From: Mercurialis annua
Taxonomy: Eukaryota; Streptophyta; Magnoliopsida; Malpighiales; Euphorbiaceae
DNA length: 64,000 nucleotides
Assembly (NCBI RefSeq): GCF_937616625.2
Contig: NC_065571.1
Location: forward strand, 44,563,651 to 44,627,650
Direction: 5' to 3'
Shown here: in pieces, positions 61,717 to 64,000 of the stretch
Position numbering within the stretch: the first letter of the stretch is position 1
Layout: each line of letters begins with the position of its first letter
Notes under the pieces: model-generated
Databases searched by the model: none
What the model was told of the DNA's origin: nothing
The model's input: only the letters and a program-made list of their open reading frames with translations
Translations under genes and position numbers: made by a program

Positions 61717-62507
61717 ATTAAGACTAGAATAATATGAATATTTGTTTTTAATAAATCTGAGGATTTTACTATCAAATCACATACTTAATGACTTTAGGAA
61801 GATTTAACAATTCAAATAATTATTATAATTTAAAATGATAATGAAATGCAAACTTATTAATAATAAAAATGATAAATCAATACATAATAAACATAATTGA
61901 CCCAGTGTATATCACTAACAAATTTACTATCAATTTTTGATGTTACAGAGATAGAATTCAAACCCCCGCTCTCTTAAGTACAATTTTGAGTGGAGTAACT
62001 GTTAAGTTATTTACTCAATAGTAGCTAATAAAACTTAATTTATTCTTTTCATGTCGTTGAAGTTGACAAAATTAATTTAATTTTTTTTTATATTTTATTA
62101 AGAACAACGATTCATTTTTCCTCTTGAACCTTGCATGAAAAATCAACTAAAGCAAAGTTCATGTCCTTTAAAAAACAATATGAATTACTCATTTTATCCC
62201 TTCAATGTTAAATTGATCGATAATGTTTCGGCTCCTCAGCTCCAATTTGTATACAATGTGCCAATCATTCGTATGCCACATGCCAATGTAGGCCTATCTT
62301 GGATGACTAAGACACCTCTAAGTGCATCAAGAGGTTGTGGATTCGAACCACACTTCAGTAACTAACAAACTAACAATTCAGATTCAAAAAGAGTCGACTA
62401 CCATATTTGACCAAAAAAAAAAATTCTTATACCTCGTCATTTAGGGTGGGGGGAGGGACGAGTTAAAATGTCAAGCTCATGATTTTTTTTCTCAAAATCT
62501 TAAATTC
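61717..62507. repeat. Host locus copy R2, right part (first unit of a tandem duplication)
   Basis: After the LARD, host sequence continues from ATTAAGACTAGAATAATATG to TCTTAAATTC at 62507. Together with 54313-54329 it forms one unit repeated next to it at 62508-63207. It includes tRNA-like segments (61945-62022 and 62301-62365) that may be SINE remnants: GGATGACTAAGACACC followed by GAGGTTGTGGATTCGAACC looks like the A- and B-box of a tRNA-derived promoter. The frame 62135-62365 overlaps this and is not supported as a gene. Confidence 0.7.
62301..62365 (+). repeat. tRNA-like (SINE-head-like) segment
   Basis: GGATGACTAAGACACCTC resembles a degenerate tRNA A-box region and GGATTCGAACC a B-box, spaced as in tRNA-derived SINEs. 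The same segment in R3 (63003-63060) has GGATCGAATC. No tail or target duplication was found, and it does not fold as a functional tRNA. Confidence 0.35.
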
Positions 62508-63207
62508 GACATAATCATCATTAAGACTAGAATAATATGAATATTTACTTAATGACTTTAGGAAGATTTAGCAGTTCAAATAATTATTATAATTTAAAAT
62601 GATAATAAAAATGCATATCACTAACAAATTTACTAACAATATTTGATGTTACAGAGATAGAATTCAAACCCTCGCTCTTTTGAGTACAATTTTGAGTTGA
62701 GTAACTGTTAAGTTATTTACTCAATAGCTAATAAAACTTAATTTATTCTTTTCATGTCGATGCAGTTGACAAAATTAATTTAAATTTTTTTATTTTTTAT
62801 TAAGAATACAGATTCATTTTTCCTCTTGAACCTGGCATGAAAGATCAACTAAAGTAAAGTTCATGTCCTTTAAAAAAACAATATGAATTACTCATTTTAT
62901 CCCTTCAATTTTAAATTGATCGATAATTTTTCGGCACCTCAGCTCCAATTTGTATATAATGTGCCAATCATTCGTATGCCACGTGTCAATGTGGGCTAAT
63001 TTGGATGGTTAAGGCACCTCTAAGTACATCAAGAGGTTGTGGATCGAATCACGCCTCAGTAACTAACAAACTAACAACTCAGACTCTAAAAGAGTCGATT
63101 ATCATCTTTGACAAAAAAAAAAAAAATTCTTATACCACGTCATCTGGGGTGGGGGGGAGGGACGAGTTAAAAGCTCGTGATTTTTTTTTTCTCAAAATTT
63201 TAAATTC
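62508..63207. repeat. Host locus copy R3 (tandem copy, LARD-free)
   Basis: Begins GACATAATCATCATTAAGAC and ends AATTTTAAATTC; it matches R2 across the LARD insertion point, where ATTAA occurs only once (about 62520-62524). It has an internal deletion of about 40 bp and many point differences relative to R2. The tRNA-like segment recurs at 63003-63060 (GGATGGTTAAGGCACC, GAGGTTGTGGATCGAATC). Confidence 0.78.
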
Positions 63208-63780
63208 GACGTTCTTCTGTTAAGTTCGAGGGACAAAATAAACCATTGATGATTTTATTATAATAAAATCTTGGAGTTGGGTAAGTTCAGTAACTCTTAG
63301 ACATAAAAATTCACAATTACAAATCCTAATATATTTCCCCTGACCTAAAAAAGGATTTGTACTTATAGATTCTATGCATATTTAACTGCCAATGCATTGA
63401 ATCAGATATTAAACTAAAACCTCATCACTCAAGTGTGGGACTTTTAATCCTTAGCCTTGAGAGTCACTCCAAAATGCTGGCTAGGTTCACCGACAAATCC
63501 AATTAAGTATCAAGATGGGGCATGAACACATATATATCTTTTGATTGCAAGTAGCTAGAGATAACCACCACAATCATTCATATTATGGAAGATAAGAATT
63601 CATCCTTATCACGTAAGAAATAACAAAAGTTCATATAATTCTATATTTTTATACCAATGAATTATAAATAAAATAATATAAACGCTAAACGATATTTTTT
63701 GTTAGGTTGTAGATTATATTTTTTCCATAAATATTCTTTCTTTCCGAATAATCAAAAATAAAATTCTATATTTTTATTTA
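63208..63780. other. AT-rich intergenic stretch, nothing recognised
   Basis: About 570 bp after the tandem duplication. No coding frame, hairpin cluster or transposon end is supported. Confidence 0.45.
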
Positions 63781-64000
63781 GGATTAATGTCATAAAAATT
63801 CAACAACTTTATACGTTTTCTCAATTTAATCACGTTCTTTAAAACTTCTCATAAACATACACCAACTTTTACTTTTTTTCAAATTCATACATGGTGTTAA
63901 CGTGTCACTCATTCATTGGTAAAAAACAACTCACACCTTAGCAAATTGCACCAATGAATGAGTGACACGTCAGCATCGTGTATGAATTTGGAAAAAAATG
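63781..64000. mobile_element. Palindromic MITE cut by the window end
   Basis: GGATTAATGTCATAAAAATT at 63781 and the inner inverted pair AATTCATACATGGTGTTAACG / CATCGTGTATGAATT match the family of 28671-28971 (same head and the CATTCATTGGTGTAAAA-like core). The right end lies beyond base 64000. Confidence 0.65.

Noticed and set aside
62301..62365. tRNA gene
   Set aside because: A- and B-box-like motifs are present but the acceptor and anticodon stems do not form; more likely a SINE head.

Overview
The window is nuclear DNA of a flowering plant, almost certainly a eudicot. It is AT-rich, has a few plant single-copy genes in the typical configuration, and most of the rest is nested plant transposons. 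Species cannot be told from sequence alone.

Host genes. (1) 3396-5300 (+): intronless EXO70B1-type exocyst subunit. (2) 6735-8021 (-): intronless BAHD acyltransferase of the vinorine-synthase-like clade. (3) 27586-32137 (-): three-exon GDSL esterase/lipase whose second intron is 3.36 kb because Mutator-like miniature elements inserted in it. These three look intact; they are unrelated in function and simply neighbours.

Layout. 1-3.0 kb: inverted-repeat remnants and a probable LTR. 3.0-8.1 kb: EXO70B1 and BAHD genes. 8.2-12.6 kb: foldback DNA, including a 1.15 kb Mutator-like element (9-bp target duplication) with a palindrome array, then a >2 kb inverted repeat. 12.6-24.4 kb: old, broken Tat-lineage Ty3/gypsy element on the minus strand with an antisense gene on the plus strand, itself split by two solo LTRs. 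24.7-27.0 kb: TRIM and a foldback Mutator-like element with another nested in it. 27.1-32.2 kb: GDSL gene. 32.3-37.3 kb: miniature elements, LTR pieces and a CACTA-type end. 37.9-50.6 kb: complete, young Athila-lineage element (LTRs of 1652 bp each, TSD GAATG) with gag-pol broken only by one TGA, plus an Athila-type third ORF. 52.3-54.0 kb: Mutator-like element flanked by 239/240-bp direct repeats. 54.3-61.7 kb: non-coding Tat-like LTR element (TSD ATTAA) with two nested Mutator-like elements. 61.7-63.2 kb: tandem host duplication containing the empty site of that element.

Two themes stand out. First, at least eight elements from seven or eight unrelated TIR families carry 9-10 bp target duplications, the mark of Mutator-like transposition, and three foldback members carry internal palindromes of the form GTTCNTC...GANGAAC. 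Second, the Athila-like LTRs carry arrays of CACGAWCGTG-type palindromes upstream of their TATA boxes, and the same motif array recurs in front of the third ORF of the full-length element. All coordinates and repeat comparisons were made by eye; no alignment or database search was run.
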